DNA of 64,000 nt from Pseudomonas azerbaijanoccidentalis (lineage in GTDB: Bacteria > Pseudomonadota > Gammaproteobacteria > Pseudomonadales > Pseudomonadaceae). The notes beneath the pieces are model-generated. The model did no database searches, had not been told where the DNA came from, and worked only from the letters and a program-made list of their open reading frames with translations. Positions 7,834-16,298 of this stretch are shown piece after piece. The stretch covers positions 124,001 to 188,000 of the forward strand of contig NZ_JAHSTU010000008.1 of NCBI RefSeq assembly GCF_019145495.1, read 5' to 3'. Within the stretch, counting starts at the first letter, position 1; each line of letters opens with the position of its first letter. The position numbers and the translations under genes are program-made.

Positions 7834-8850
7834 TCATCCGAGATAACCCTTGGGATGATTCGATTGCCAGCGCCAAGTGTCAGTCATCATTTCCTGCAAA
7901 TTGCGCGTTGCCTTCCAACCCAGTTCTTTCGCCGCCTTGGAAGGGTCAGCCCAACATTGCGCAACATCACCCGAACGACGCGGCATCATGCGAAACGGCA
8001 CCGGTTGCCCACTCGCCTCCTCGAATGCCCGCAGCACTTGCATCACGCTGTAGCCATCGCCCGTACCGAGGTTCCAGGTATGGATACCGGTGCGCCCGGC
8101 GATGGACTGCAATGCCTTGATGTGCCCATCCGCCAGGTCCACGACGTGGATGTAGTCGCGTACGCCAGTGCCGTCGACCGTAGGGTAATCGTCGCCGAAG
8201 ATCGACAACTCCTGCAGGCTGCCGACCGCCACCTGGCTGATATAAGGCACCAGGTTATTGGGAATGCCGTTGGGGTCTTCACCCATGTGACCACTGTCAT
8301 GAGCGCCGATCGGGTTGAAGTAACGCAACAGGGCGATGCTCCAGCGCGGCTCCGCCTGGCTCAAGTCGCGCAGCACGTTTTCGACGATCAGCTTCGATTG
8401 GCCATAGGGGTTGGTCGGATTACCGGTCGGGAAGTCTTCGCGGATCGGCATCTGCTCTGGCGCGCCATAGACCGTGGCCGACGAGCTGAACACCAGGCGA
8501 AACACCCCCGCAGCGGCCATCGCCTGGCACAGGGTGATGCTGCCGCTGACGTTAGTCTCGTAATACTCAAGCGGCTTGCGCACGCTCTCACCCACCGCCT
8601 TGAGCCCGGCAAAATGCAGGACCGCATCAATTGCGTGCTCCCGAAAAATCCGGTCCAGCAAAGCCCGGTCGCACACATCGCCGCGAATCATCAGTGCACG
8701 CTTGCCGCATATGGCTTCCACCGCATGCAAGGCCGCATCGCTGCTGTTGCAAAGATTATCCAGCACTACAACTTCATAGCCTGCTTCAAGCAGCGCGAGT
8801 GTGGTGTGCGAGCCGATATATCCGGCTCCACCCGTTACCAGAATTTTCAT
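7834..8850 (-). CDS. galE: UDP-glucose 4-epimerase
   Basis: GalE interconverts UDP-glucose and UDP-galactose in the cytosol, supplying precursors for the polymer. From ATG 8850 the protein has 338 residues, the normal GalE length. It begins with the NAD-binding Rossmann motif (VTGGAGYIGSHT) and carries the catalytic SSSATVYG and YGQSK (Tyr-x-x-x-Lys) motifs, with RYFNPIGAHDSG typical of GalE. A longer frame to 8943 adds 31 residues before the glycine motif and is rejected. It sits in the capsule locus on the same strand as gfcA-D. Confidence 0.96.
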   Translation of the reverse strand: MKILVTGGAGYIGSHTTLALLEAGYEVVVLDNLCNSSDAALHAVEAICGKRALMIRGDVCDRALLDRIFREHAIDAVLHFAGLKAVGESVRKPLEYYETNVSGSITLCQAMAAAGVFRLVFSSSATVYGAPEQMPIREDFPTGNPTNPYGQSKLIVENVLRDLSQAEPRWSIALLRYFNPIGAHDSGHMGEDPNGIPNNLVPYISQVAVGSLQELSIFGDDYPTVDGTGVRDYIHVVDLADGHIKALQSIAGRTGIHTWNLGTGDGYSVMQVLRAFEEASGQPVPFRMMPRRSGDVAQCWADPSKAAKELGWKATRNLQEMMTDTWRWQSNHPKGYLG

Positions 8851-9239
8851 AGTGCGGTCCATTGAGAGATAAGTACTCAGTAGCGTGTCAAGCCCCATGT
8901 ATTGAAGATGCGTGATGCACCACACAAACAAGGGCGACAACAACCTAAAACAAATTTAGTTCAACGACTGGCAATAAATATTTTTGCAGGTCAAACTGTA
9001 TTGCCCGGTACTTATTAGCACTCCGATGCTTTCCTCACTATCAACAGATACCGACTAAAAATAACTAACAAGTATCAAACCGACATCTCATAACATTGAC
9101 GCTTTCTGGCCACACTACTAATTGCCATTAACAACCTGACTCGGGTATTAAAGTACGCCTTCAATATTCATTGAAACTTGCAATCACTCGTTATTGCGCG
9201 CAGCCGTTAACGGCGTGCCGTGACTGTCCAGGATACTTT
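8851..9239. other. Divergent AT-rich control region between galE and galU
   Basis: The 389 bases between the diverging galE and galU starts hold no credible gene. The stretch is AT-rich and contains the motif GACTAAAAATAACT (9053-9066), identical to a 14-mer upstream of the glycoside hydrolase gene. It also has TAACAACCTGACT (9129-9141), which recurs exactly at 7795-7807 before gfcA. Promoters for both genes must lie here but could not be placed. Confidence 0.5.
9053..9066 (+). promoter_or_regulatory. Locus motif copy between galE and galU
   Basis: GACTAAAAATAACT is identical to positions 20285-20298. It lies between the divergent galE and galU genes and may be an operator shared by the capsule transcripts. 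Confidence 0.4.
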
Positions 9240-10073
9240 ATGATTCGTAAATGTTTGTTCCCCGCTGCGGGCTATGGCACGCGTTTCTTGCCGGCGACCA
9301 AAGCCATGCCCAAGGAAATGCTGCCGATCGTCAACAAGCCGTTGATCGAGTACGCCGTTGAAGAAGCGCGGGACGCCGGCCTGCAACACATGGCCATCGT
9401 GACCGGGCGGGGCAAACGCGCACTGGAAGACCACTTCGACATCAGCTACGAACTCGAACACCAGATTCGCGGCACCGAAAAAGAGAAGTTCCTGGCAGGC
9501 ACCCGCGAGCTGATCGACACCTGCACGTTTTCGTACACCCGCCAGGTTGAAATGAAAGGCCTGGGCCACGCGATCCTCAGCGGCCGCCCGTTGATTGGCG
9601 ATGAACCTTTCGCCGTGGTGCTGGCCGATGACCTGTGCCTGAACCTTGAAGGTGACGGCGTGCTCACGCAGATGATCCAGCTCTACAAGAAATTCCGTTG
9701 CTCGATCGTGGCCATTCAGGAAGTGCCCCGCGACCAGACCCACAAGTACGGCGTGATCGCCGGCGAGCTGATCTCGGACGGCATCTACCGGGTCAACAAC
9801 ATGGTGGAAAAGCCCAGCCCGCAAGACGCCCCGTCCAACCTGGCGATCATCGGCCGCTACATCCTGACGCCGGACATCTTTGACCTGATCGCCGATACCC
9901 AACCCGGCAAAGGTGGCGAAATCCAGATCACCGATGCCCTGATGAAACAGGCGCAGAACGGCTGCGTGCTGGCTTACAAATTCAAGGGCATGCGTTTCGA
10001 TTGCGGCGGCGCAGAGGGTTATCTCGAAGCGACCAATTTTTGCTACGACAACGTGTACCTCAAGGGTCTCTGA
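9240..10073 (+). CDS. galU: UTP-glucose-1-phosphate uridylyltransferase
   Basis: GalU makes UDP-glucose from UTP and glucose-1-phosphate. From ATG 9240 it has 277 residues, close to the usual ~279 in pseudomonads. The N-terminus carries the nucleotidyltransferase signature FPAAGYGTRFLPATKAMPKE. VEKPSP and the C-terminal FDCGGAEGYLEATNF are further GalU landmarks. An upstream in-frame ATG at 9171 would add 23 residues that do not resemble the family. With galE it links the capsule locus to central sugar-nucleotide supply. A small phosphomannomutase-like gene follows 47 bases downstream on the same strand. Confidence 0.96.
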   Translation: MIRKCLFPAAGYGTRFLPATKAMPKEMLPIVNKPLIEYAVEEARDAGLQHMAIVTGRGKRALEDHFDISYELEHQIRGTEKEKFLAGTRELIDTCTFSYTRQVEMKGLGHAILSGRPLIGDEPFAVVLADDLCLNLEGDGVLTQMIQLYKKFRCSIVAIQEVPRDQTHKYGVIAGELISDGIYRVNNMVEKPSPQDAPSNLAIIGRYILTPDIFDLIADTQPGKGGEIQITDALMKQAQNGCVLAYKFKGMRFDCGGAEGYLEATNFCYDNVYLKGL

Positions 10074-10120
10074 GACACCTCATACACCCAACGCCCACTT
10101 TTCATTCAGGCAGGCCAACC

Positions 10121-10543
10121 ATGAACATTGGAAAACTCTCGGCATACATTGCAATGGAGGTGGGCAACCTCGGAGTGATGTCCTCGCTTTCGCGTCATCA
10201 GCGGTTGCCGAGCGCCAACGAATCCTGGCTCGGCCCCACTCTGCTGGTGGAACGAATCGGTATGTTTCCCTCTTCGGGAGACATCCGCCGGCCAATGCTC
10301 GACCCCTATCCCCTGCTCGCACACCTGAAAAGGCTTTATCGCGGGCAGGCGCTGGAAATGGATGACCGTGACGGCCTGAAAGTGATTTTCAGCGACTGGC
10401 GATTCCGGGTGCGCATTTGCTGCAACGACCCGGCCATCATCATCAATGTCGAAACCCGTTGTGCAACGCAGTTGATGCCGCTCAAAACCGCAGAGCTGCT
10501 GGGTCATCTGGAATCTTTCGAAAATTGCCGCAGCTCCCTGTAG
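10121..10543 (+). CDS. Orphan C-terminal (domain IV) phosphomannomutase-like protein
   Basis: The 140 residues resemble only the last part of ManB/CpsG-type phosphomannomutases. LLVERIGMFPSSGDI matches the segment before domain IV, and MDDRDGLKVIFSDWRFRVR followed by NVETR matches the DGI-ADWRFNLR-SSNTEP-LNVESR region. The phosphate-binding loop, normally RSSNTEP, reads RICCNDP. Domains I-III, with the phosphoserine and metal-binding loops, are missing, so it cannot be a mutase by itself. It has its own ATG and an intact frame, so it is either a retained domain with a new role or a remnant. It follows galU. Its stop codon lies at the edge of a REP element. Confidence 0.65.
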   Translation: MNIGKLSAYIAMEVGNLGVMSSLSRHQRLPSANESWLGPTLLVERIGMFPSSGDIRRPMLDPYPLLAHLKRLYRGQALEMDDRDGLKVIFSDWRFRVRICCNDPAIIINVETRCATQLMPLKTAELLGHLESFENCRSSL

Positions 10544-10605
10544 GAGCTGCCGCAGGCTGCGATCTTTTGACGTTGCTCTTAAAAAATCAAAGGATCGCCG
10601 CCTCG
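10541..10605. repeat. REP element between the PMM-like gene and the SGNH hydrolase gene
   Basis: TAGGAGCTGCCGCAGGCTGC, then GATCTTTTGA, belongs to the same family as the elements at 26647, 37811 and 59796. A degenerate opposite half (TCAAAGGATCGCCGCC) follows at 10587-10602. The TAG of the upstream gene is the first triplet of the repeat. Confidence 0.75.
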
Positions 10606-10621
10606 TTTCACTCGACAGCGC

Positions 10622-11773
10622 CTACAAAGACGGTGCCGCGCCACAACGGCCCTGGGGCGAAACGGTTTGCTGCCCGCCCACCATCCAGCGATAGAAGTAG
10701 TCGGCAATCACTCGCCCACCCGTGGCCGGAACCGGATGAATCTTGTCCGGACCGATCATGGAGGCGGCGTAGCGTTTGACGTCGCTGCCGAACGCGCATT
10801 GCAGATCGGCGTAACCGAGATGCTCCGCGCTCGCCCATGGCGCCAACACCTGCGCATAAGCCGACATCGGATACGCACTGGAGCGTGTGGTTTCCTGACG
10901 CAGGATCAGGTTAACGCTCGCCGCCGGCTGGATCTCGCGAATCATCCCCACCAGCCCTTGAACGTTCTTCAGATACTGCTCGGGCTTCACGCCGAAACCC
11001 TGATCGTTGCCACCGAGCATGATCAGATAGATATCCGCCGGGATCTTCGACACCGCCGCTTTCCACTGCGTCTGCCAAAGGCTGTCGCTGTGGTAGAAGT
11101 CAGCGGATGCCGCACCGGACGCCGCCAGTTTGGATACCCGCACACCGCCCTGATCGTTGCTCATCCACAGGCCGAACAGGGTCGGCGCGCCCTTCACCAC
11201 CTCCAGCCTGAATGTCCAATCCGTCGCCTGTGATGCGCCGGGCAACGGCACTTCCTGCACCCCAGAGCCGCCGAGGGTCAATGGTCGCCAGTCTTGGGAT
11301 GGCGTCCAGCGATAGCGAATTTCACTGGGCTCGCCGTTGCCGAGGTAAAGCAGTTTTGCCTGGGTCACAGCGGTGTTGATGGCCGGCGTCGGGCTGGCAT
11401 CGATCTGCAGCCATGCGCCCGGCCGCCCCGTCACCGTGCGGCTGTCGGGGCTGGCCTGGCCGAGGCCGGACACCTGCCAGTCACCGCCGAAGTACTTTTC
11501 GCTGCTGCGCGTGTACTTGAAATGCGTACCACCGAGGGCCGCACCGTGGTTGAAGCCTACGTAGCCAGGGCCGGCAAAACCGACCTCCCCGGACACGCGC
11601 TGCACCAGCTTATTCAGATAGAAATCCTGCCCGGCGCTGTAGCTGTCGCCGATCACCGAGATCGACAGAACCTTACCGGCCTTGCCTTCGCGCCACTGAG
11701 CAAAACGCTCGCGGGCGTCTCCCACCTCGACCACCGACGCCGCAACAGGCTGGACGTCATCAACTGCCAACAT
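10622..11773 (-). CDS. SGNH/GDSL-family hydrolase of the capsule locus
   Basis: From ATG 11773 (AAGGAAG six bases upstream) the protein has 383 residues. The four SGNH blocks are visible: ISVIGDSYSAG (Ser about 44), a glycine region, LIMLGGNDQG (Asn about 253), and GPDKIHPVP near residue 343 with the catalytic Asp/His pair. Such enzymes hydrolyse or transfer acyl esters. It directly follows a membrane acyltransferase-3 gene, resembling a split form of AT3-SGNH fusions that O-acetylate polysaccharides. Acyl transfer to, or deacylation of, the polymer is therefore inferred. No clear signal peptide is seen, which is odd if it acts in the periplasm. A TTG start at 11797 is an alternative. Confidence 0.8.
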   Translation of the reverse strand: MLAVDDVQPVAASVVEVGDARERFAQWREGKAGKVLSISVIGDSYSAGQDFYLNKLVQRVSGEVGFAGPGYVGFNHGAALGGTHFKYTRSSEKYFGGDWQVSGLGQASPDSRTVTGRPGAWLQIDASPTPAINTAVTQAKLLYLGNGEPSEIRYRWTPSQDWRPLTLGGSGVQEVPLPGASQATDWTFRLEVVKGAPTLFGLWMSNDQGGVRVSKLAASGAASADFYHSDSLWQTQWKAAVSKIPADIYLIMLGGNDQGFGVKPEQYLKNVQGLVGMIREIQPAASVNLILRQETTRSSAYPMSAYAQVLAPWASAEHLGYADLQCAFGSDVKRYAASMIGPDKIHPVPATGGRVIADYFYRWMVGGQQTVSPQGRCGAAPSL

Positions 11774-11800
11774 GCGCTGCTTCCTTCCCTCGGACAATCA

Positions 11801-12838
11801 TTAAGTCTGCGCCACCGGAGCGATGTTCGCCGGGGCTTTTTTAGTCGCTGCGCGCTCACCGAGAAACAGCACGGAAGTGAAGTTGAACCGACTGAAAATC
11901 ATCGACAACACCACCGGTCCGAGCAAACCACAGGCCACGCCACCGAACACCAGAAGGCTTTCATCCTTCACGCCCAACCGCCCCAGGACAAACCGCGACG
12001 TGGCCGCGAACAGTACATGGAACAGGAAGATCGCATAGGAATAGCCGCCCAGCCAGGTCAGCGCTTTCGAGCGCATGTCACTCGACAGTAGCGCAATGCA
12101 GGACACGCAACCCACCGTCAAACCGATCAGGCTGCGACGGTCGACGATCAGCTCGCGATCCACAGCCGCCACGTACAGCAGCGTCAGCGAGATCACCACG
12201 AACACCAGCGGACCGATCACCTTGAACCGCTGCTTCAGTGCGTCGACGTTTTCCTGGCCAATCATCCCCGCCACAAAAAACGGCAGCAGGTAGATCGCGC
12301 CGTTGATGCCGAATGCATCGACCTTGAACGGCGGCAGCAGGAACACCACCGCCGCAAAGGCAAACAACAGGTACAAGCGTGTCGCCGACCGAAGCAATCC
12401 GCGCCACTCCAACAAGCCGACGAACATGAAAATGATGAACACCGCCTGCAGGAACCAGAAGTGGTTGATCGGCACCCAGAACGACAACAAAGCGTCGATC
12501 ACCCCGACGTCCTTGTTCACGCCCGGGCCAACCGCTTGCAATACGGAAAACGGCACGCCCACGCAAAACAGCGGCACGATCAACCGTCGCACCTTGCCGC
12601 TGAAGAACGTCGAAAAGTCATTGCCGCGGATTTTGTAGATGGAATAGATATAGCCCGAGATGAAGGTGAACAGCGGCATGCGCACGTACACCATCGAGTC
12701 GGCGATCACCCGGAACGGCGAGCCCAGGTCAATTTTCAAACCGCCGCCCAACGGGCCGATAACGTGGTAGAGCACCAGCAACAGGCACGCCAGGCCACGC
12801 AGGGTTTCTATCTCCAGGGACTTTTTTTTGCTCGACAT
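11801..12838 (-). CDS. Acyltransferase family 3 membrane protein
   Basis: This is a 345-residue integral membrane protein of the acyltransferase-3 (OafA/WecH-like) family, which moves acyl groups, usually acetyl, onto cell-surface sugars. The N-terminus has the family signature LEIETLRGLACLLLVLYHVIG, with the conserved Arg and His. About ten hydrophobic segments follow, including VRMPLFTFISGYIYS. It ends in a short basic cytoplasmic tail. It lies 12 bases after the polymerase-like gene and immediately before the SGNH gene in the long wzb-wzc operon, so it most likely decorates the capsule repeat unit. Confidence 0.88.
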   Translation of the reverse strand: MSSKKKSLEIETLRGLACLLLVLYHVIGPLGGGLKIDLGSPFRVIADSMVYVRMPLFTFISGYIYSIYKIRGNDFSTFFSGKVRRLIVPLFCVGVPFSVLQAVGPGVNKDVGVIDALLSFWVPINHFWFLQAVFIIFMFVGLLEWRGLLRSATRLYLLFAFAAVVFLLPPFKVDAFGINGAIYLLPFFVAGMIGQENVDALKQRFKVIGPLVFVVISLTLLYVAAVDRELIVDRRSLIGLTVGCVSCIALLSSDMRSKALTWLGGYSYAIFLFHVLFAATSRFVLGRLGVKDESLLVFGGVACGLLGPVVLSMIFSRFNFTSVLFLGERAATKKAPANIAPVAQT

Positions 12839-12850
12839 AAAGCACCTGCC

Positions 12851-13954
12851 TCAATTCAGAATTCTTGATTCAACCTGCACCGGTTTGTTTGCCCGCAACA
12901 TCAATCCCAGGCCCACGAACAACACCGGTACCACCATCGAGAAGTGCCGTGCGAAGGAGCCGAAGTCCGGTTCGAACAGGCCTTGAACCAGCAGGAACGC
13001 CAGCGGGATCGCAATCAGTTCCTTGGGTTTGGTCTGGATCGGTGCGCCTTTGTAATCGGTCGAGGTGATGACTTTGAACAGCAGCAACGCGGTCATGATC
13101 ATCAACGCGACGAAGATCACCTGGCCCGGCCCGGAGAGCAGGATCAGCTCCACGGGAAACGACAGACGGAAGAAAATGATCATCGAGTCCAGGGCTTGCG
13201 AGACAAAATCACTGCCGCTGAGCCACGAAACGATCAACGACTTCGACCCCTCCTCGCCCGCCGTGCGCAGTTCGTTGTTGCTGGCGCGAATCGATGACAC
13301 CGGAAAGCCGAGCGCCACCTGGATCGCCATGGCGACCGCCAGGTAGAACAGGAACAGCATCAGGAAGAAAGTGAAGCGCGAGACGTACTTCTTCATCACG
13401 CAGACGCCGACCCAGGACAGTGAAAACAGAATCCAGTAAGGCCGGATCAGCACGCCGTAGATCACCGCCGAGAGGAAAAAGCCGCCGCGATATTTGTGCG
13501 TCAGCGAGCTGAGCAAAATGCTCAACACCGCCACCGACACAATGATTTCCTTGGTCAGGTTCTCAAGGAAAAACGAGCGGACGATGCCCCATAGACACAG
13601 CGTGCCGAAGATCGCCAACGGCATGCGCCGAAAGACCACCACCGGAATCGCTGTGAGGAAAAAATTGCAGAACATGCCGTAGGCCCAGGCGTTGGTCAGA
13701 TTGATCCCGGTGGGCCGCAGCAGGAACGCCGAACACTCATAGGAAGAGCGATCCGGCGAGAACGGGTTCCAGAAATTGCAGTTGTCGGCTCGCGCGTAGG
13801 ACGACCACAAGGTCATGGCATCCGGGCCTGGATCACGGGGGATCAACAGCGGCATGGCCACCGACAGAAACAACCCGGTGAATAAAATCAGGAACGAGAT
13901 CGACGAGTCGAGTTTCTTGCCGCGAAACTCGATGCAGGGCAGCTTCAACCCCAT
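12851..13954 (-). CDS. Polytopic membrane protein, candidate Wzy polymerase
   Basis: From ATG 13954 the protein has 367 residues with about ten transmembrane segments and large loops (for example ARADNCNFWNPFSPDRSS and IRASNNELRTAGEEGSK). It resembles Wzy/EpsG-type polymerases in topology, but no diagnostic motif can be named because Wzy sequences diverge strongly. The locus has Wzx, Wzc, Wzb and Wza but no other candidate polymerase, which supports the assignment. It overlaps the wzx-like gene by ten bases. The longer frame to 14326 is an alternate-frame extension inside wzx and is rejected because the added residues are Arg/Cys-rich and non-membrane. Confidence 0.65.
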   Translation of the reverse strand: MGLKLPCIEFRGKKLDSSISFLILFTGLFLSVAMPLLIPRDPGPDAMTLWSSYARADNCNFWNPFSPDRSSYECSAFLLRPTGINLTNAWAYGMFCNFFLTAIPVVVFRRMPLAIFGTLCLWGIVRSFFLENLTKEIIVSVAVLSILLSSLTHKYRGGFFLSAVIYGVLIRPYWILFSLSWVGVCVMKKYVSRFTFFLMLFLFYLAVAMAIQVALGFPVSSIRASNNELRTAGEEGSKSLIVSWLSGSDFVSQALDSMIIFFRLSFPVELILLSGPGQVIFVALMIMTALLLFKVITSTDYKGAPIQTKPKELIAIPLAFLLVQGLFEPDFGSFARHFSMVVPVLFVGLGLMLRANKPVQVESRILN

Positions 13955-15174
13955 GCCAGTGCCCCTTTCGGCCGGGTCACACGGGTCAGCACGGCAATCA
14001 CGCCCAGCTGCACGATGATCGCAAAAACGTTGCCCCAGGCGGCGCCATAAATCGAATAGTGTTTGATCAACAGGTAACTGACCGGCACCGAAACCAGCAA
14101 GCAAATGACCGCGCTCGCCAGTGACACGCGACTGTTTTTCGAGGCAATCAAACCGCCCCAGACGATGTCGCCAATCGCACGCAGCGCAAACGAAAAAATC
14201 AGCACAGCGAGGATTGCATTGTCCGGTCGCGGAACGGCCGCGCCGACATAATCGAGCACCACGTTGAAGAACAGATAAATCAGCACCGCCACCGCAGCAG
14301 ACACCACCAGCGAGCGCATGACCCATTTATTGACGAACAATTGCCGGACTGTGAACGGCTGTTGATCTGCCTGGAAACGCTTGGCCAGCACCGGAATTCC
14401 AACCACTGCCACCACCGCGTAGGACAGCGCTTGCAAGGTGTTCGCCGCCGACCACGCGTACACGTATTTACCGAGGCTGGCGTAGGGTTCCAGGTCGATG
14501 ATCAGAAAGCGCTCGGCGTACTGACTCAAAGCGATCAGCCCTGTACCGAGATAGAACGGCAATCCGGCCTTCCACACGGTTGCCGTGGCCAGCGTGCCAC
14601 TGACCCGACCTTTGTGCACGCTCACCACAATCAGGTAACCGGCGACGATCACCAGTACGTTAGCGGCCACCCAGAGCCACAACACGCTGGCGATTCCCGA
14701 CACCCAGCCGAGCATCATCCCGCCCACCGCCAACACCGCCCAGAGGCCGGTCTTGATGAAAAACAGCAGCGCACCCGCCGTGGCTTTCTGCGCGGAAAAC
14801 ACGAAGGAATTGATTTCGAACGACAGGTGCTCGGTGAGCAAGACCAGGGTCACGCAGAGGATCAGCGCAGTCGTCGCTTCGACCGCCTGGAACAGCGAAT
14901 ACACCAGTACCGTCACCACCGACAACAGCAGCCCCACGGCCAGATACAGCAGCAGGACCTTATCGACCACCCGGCGCGAACTGCCGCCAACGCTGATCAG
15001 CCGATTGATCTCGGAGCTGAAACCGACGCTGTAGAACTTCGATGCGATCAACGACGCCGCGACCACCACGCCGTAAAAACCCAACGCCTCATAACCCAGG
15101 TAATGGGTGATGGCCAACACCAGCAAAAACTTCGCGCCCAATGCCCCGCCGCGAAGCAACAGCCGAAATATCAT
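13945..15174 (-). CDS. wzx: Polysaccharide flippase, Wzx family
   Basis: This 409-residue protein has about twelve transmembrane helices and the MOP-superfamily (Wzx/MATE-like) look: GAKFLLVLAITHYLGYEALGFYG near the N-terminus, a second half starting near residue 205, and paired helices at the end. Wzx moves the lipid-linked repeat unit across the inner membrane. Its ATG overlaps the stop of the pyruvyl-transferase gene (ATGA). It is followed, with a ten-base overlap, by the candidate polymerase, as expected for a Wzx/Wzy pathway. Confidence 0.85.
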   Translation of the reverse strand: MIFRLLLRGGALGAKFLLVLAITHYLGYEALGFYGVVVAASLIASKFYSVGFSSEINRLISVGGSSRRVVDKVLLLYLAVGLLLSVVTVLVYSLFQAVEATTALILCVTLVLLTEHLSFEINSFVFSAQKATAGALLFFIKTGLWAVLAVGGMMLGWVSGIASVLWLWVAANVLVIVAGYLIVVSVHKGRVSGTLATATVWKAGLPFYLGTGLIALSQYAERFLIIDLEPYASLGKYVYAWSAANTLQALSYAVVAVVGIPVLAKRFQADQQPFTVRQLFVNKWVMRSLVVSAAVAVLIYLFFNVVLDYVGAAVPRPDNAILAVLIFSFALRAIGDIVWGGLIASKNSRVSLASAVICLLVSVPVSYLLIKHYSIYGAAWGNVFAIIVQLGVIAVLTRVTRPKGALAWG

Positions 15175-16283
15175 CGAACGATCCCTTTGATGATGTCGTC
15201 CATGGCCACGGTTTTTGCCTCGATCTCACGGCAGGTGTCGGTCAGGCGTTTGCCGAAATTCGACAGCGCATTCGGCGCATAGACCGTGTTGATGATGGTG
15301 TCGACATCGATATCGCCGCCATTGATCACCCAGTCCTCCACGCCCATGTCCTGATAGGCGCCGAAGCCTTTGCGCTCGTAGCTGATGTGGTACGCCGGGA
15401 CGCCGGACAGCAGCGACTCGATGGCGCCATGCAGGCGCACGGAAATCACCAGGTCCGGTTGATACTTGGCCAGCGTCGCTTTCAACGGCAGCAAGTCTTC
15501 GGTGATGCCCAGCTCGCGATAGAACGCGCCGTCATCGTTGCCGCGAACCGCGCTCTGCACCGCGCAAACCACTTTGCTTTTGTTCTTCAGGCGCTGCAGC
15601 AGCAACTTCAAGTTGGCGACATAGGCGACCTTCTTTTCCTTGCTCCACTCCGGCGGCTTGCGCAGCACCACGCACACCGTGGCCGGCGAAGAGGCGCAGC
15701 GGGTGAACTTGGGTTGCTGGAGGATTTTGCTTGCTAGCGACTGCACTGCGAGATCGGGCGCGCGGTAGACGTTTTCACAGGCATCGAAAATCGCTGAGGA
15801 GCGATTGTCACGCACGAACACCGCATCGGCGCTGGCGTAATGCTCAACGATTTTGCTGCTCTCACCGTGGAACGGCCCGATGCTCTGCGGCAGGTACACC
15901 GACGGCACTTTGCTGAGGATCGCCGTTTCCAGTTGCTTGGCGTGGCCGAGTTTCAGCTTGATGTGTTCAAAGGCACTTTTGGAGCGCATGTAGCCGCCAC
16001 CAACGCCGACGATCAGATCGGTTTTCTTCAACAGGTCAGCCAGTCCGGCGTATGACTGATTGAGAAACACAGCCTGCTTGACCCGGCCCAAACCCTTGGC
16101 TGCCATCACCGGCGCATCAAAGCGCGGATGCGGCAGATAGCTGAAGGAGTCAGGATCGGAGGCCACGACACTGATCGAAGTGTCATCGCCAAAATTGCGC
16201 TGTACCAAGGCAATGGCCAGATCGACGAGCAGACCGTCACCGGAATTGGACGCACTGTAGCCATGCAAAATCGTTACGTTCAT
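15171..16283 (-). CDS. Polysaccharide pyruvyl transferase family protein
   Basis: This 370-residue protein resembles the PS_pyruv_trans family (CsaB/WcaK-like), which adds ketal-linked pyruvate from phosphoenolpyruvate to a sugar of the repeat unit. Family features are the start MNVTILHGYSASNSGDGLLV, the IVGVGGGYM glycine block (about residue 92), VYLPQSIGPF, VFVRDNRSS, and the late RLHGAIESLLSGVPAYHISYE. It lies between the glycosyltransferase gene (15 bases upstream) and wzx (4-base overlap). A charged, pyruvylated polymer is therefore likely. The acceptor sugar cannot be deduced. Confidence 0.85.
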   Translation of the reverse strand: MNVTILHGYSASNSGDGLLVDLAIALVQRNFGDDTSISVVASDPDSFSYLPHPRFDAPVMAAKGLGRVKQAVFLNQSYAGLADLLKKTDLIVGVGGGYMRSKSAFEHIKLKLGHAKQLETAILSKVPSVYLPQSIGPFHGESSKIVEHYASADAVFVRDNRSSAIFDACENVYRAPDLAVQSLASKILQQPKFTRCASSPATVCVVLRKPPEWSKEKKVAYVANLKLLLQRLKNKSKVVCAVQSAVRGNDDGAFYRELGITEDLLPLKATLAKYQPDLVISVRLHGAIESLLSGVPAYHISYERKGFGAYQDMGVEDWVINGGDIDVDTIINTVYAPNALSNFGKRLTDTCREIEAKTVAMDDIIKGIVR

Positions 16284-16298
16284 AAGCTTGAGTTCTAC

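Noticed and set aside
13955..14326. N-terminal extension of the wzy-like gene
   Set aside because: It overlaps wzx in another frame and encodes Cys/Arg/Gly-rich non-membrane sequence; the ATG at 13954 starts the membrane protein.
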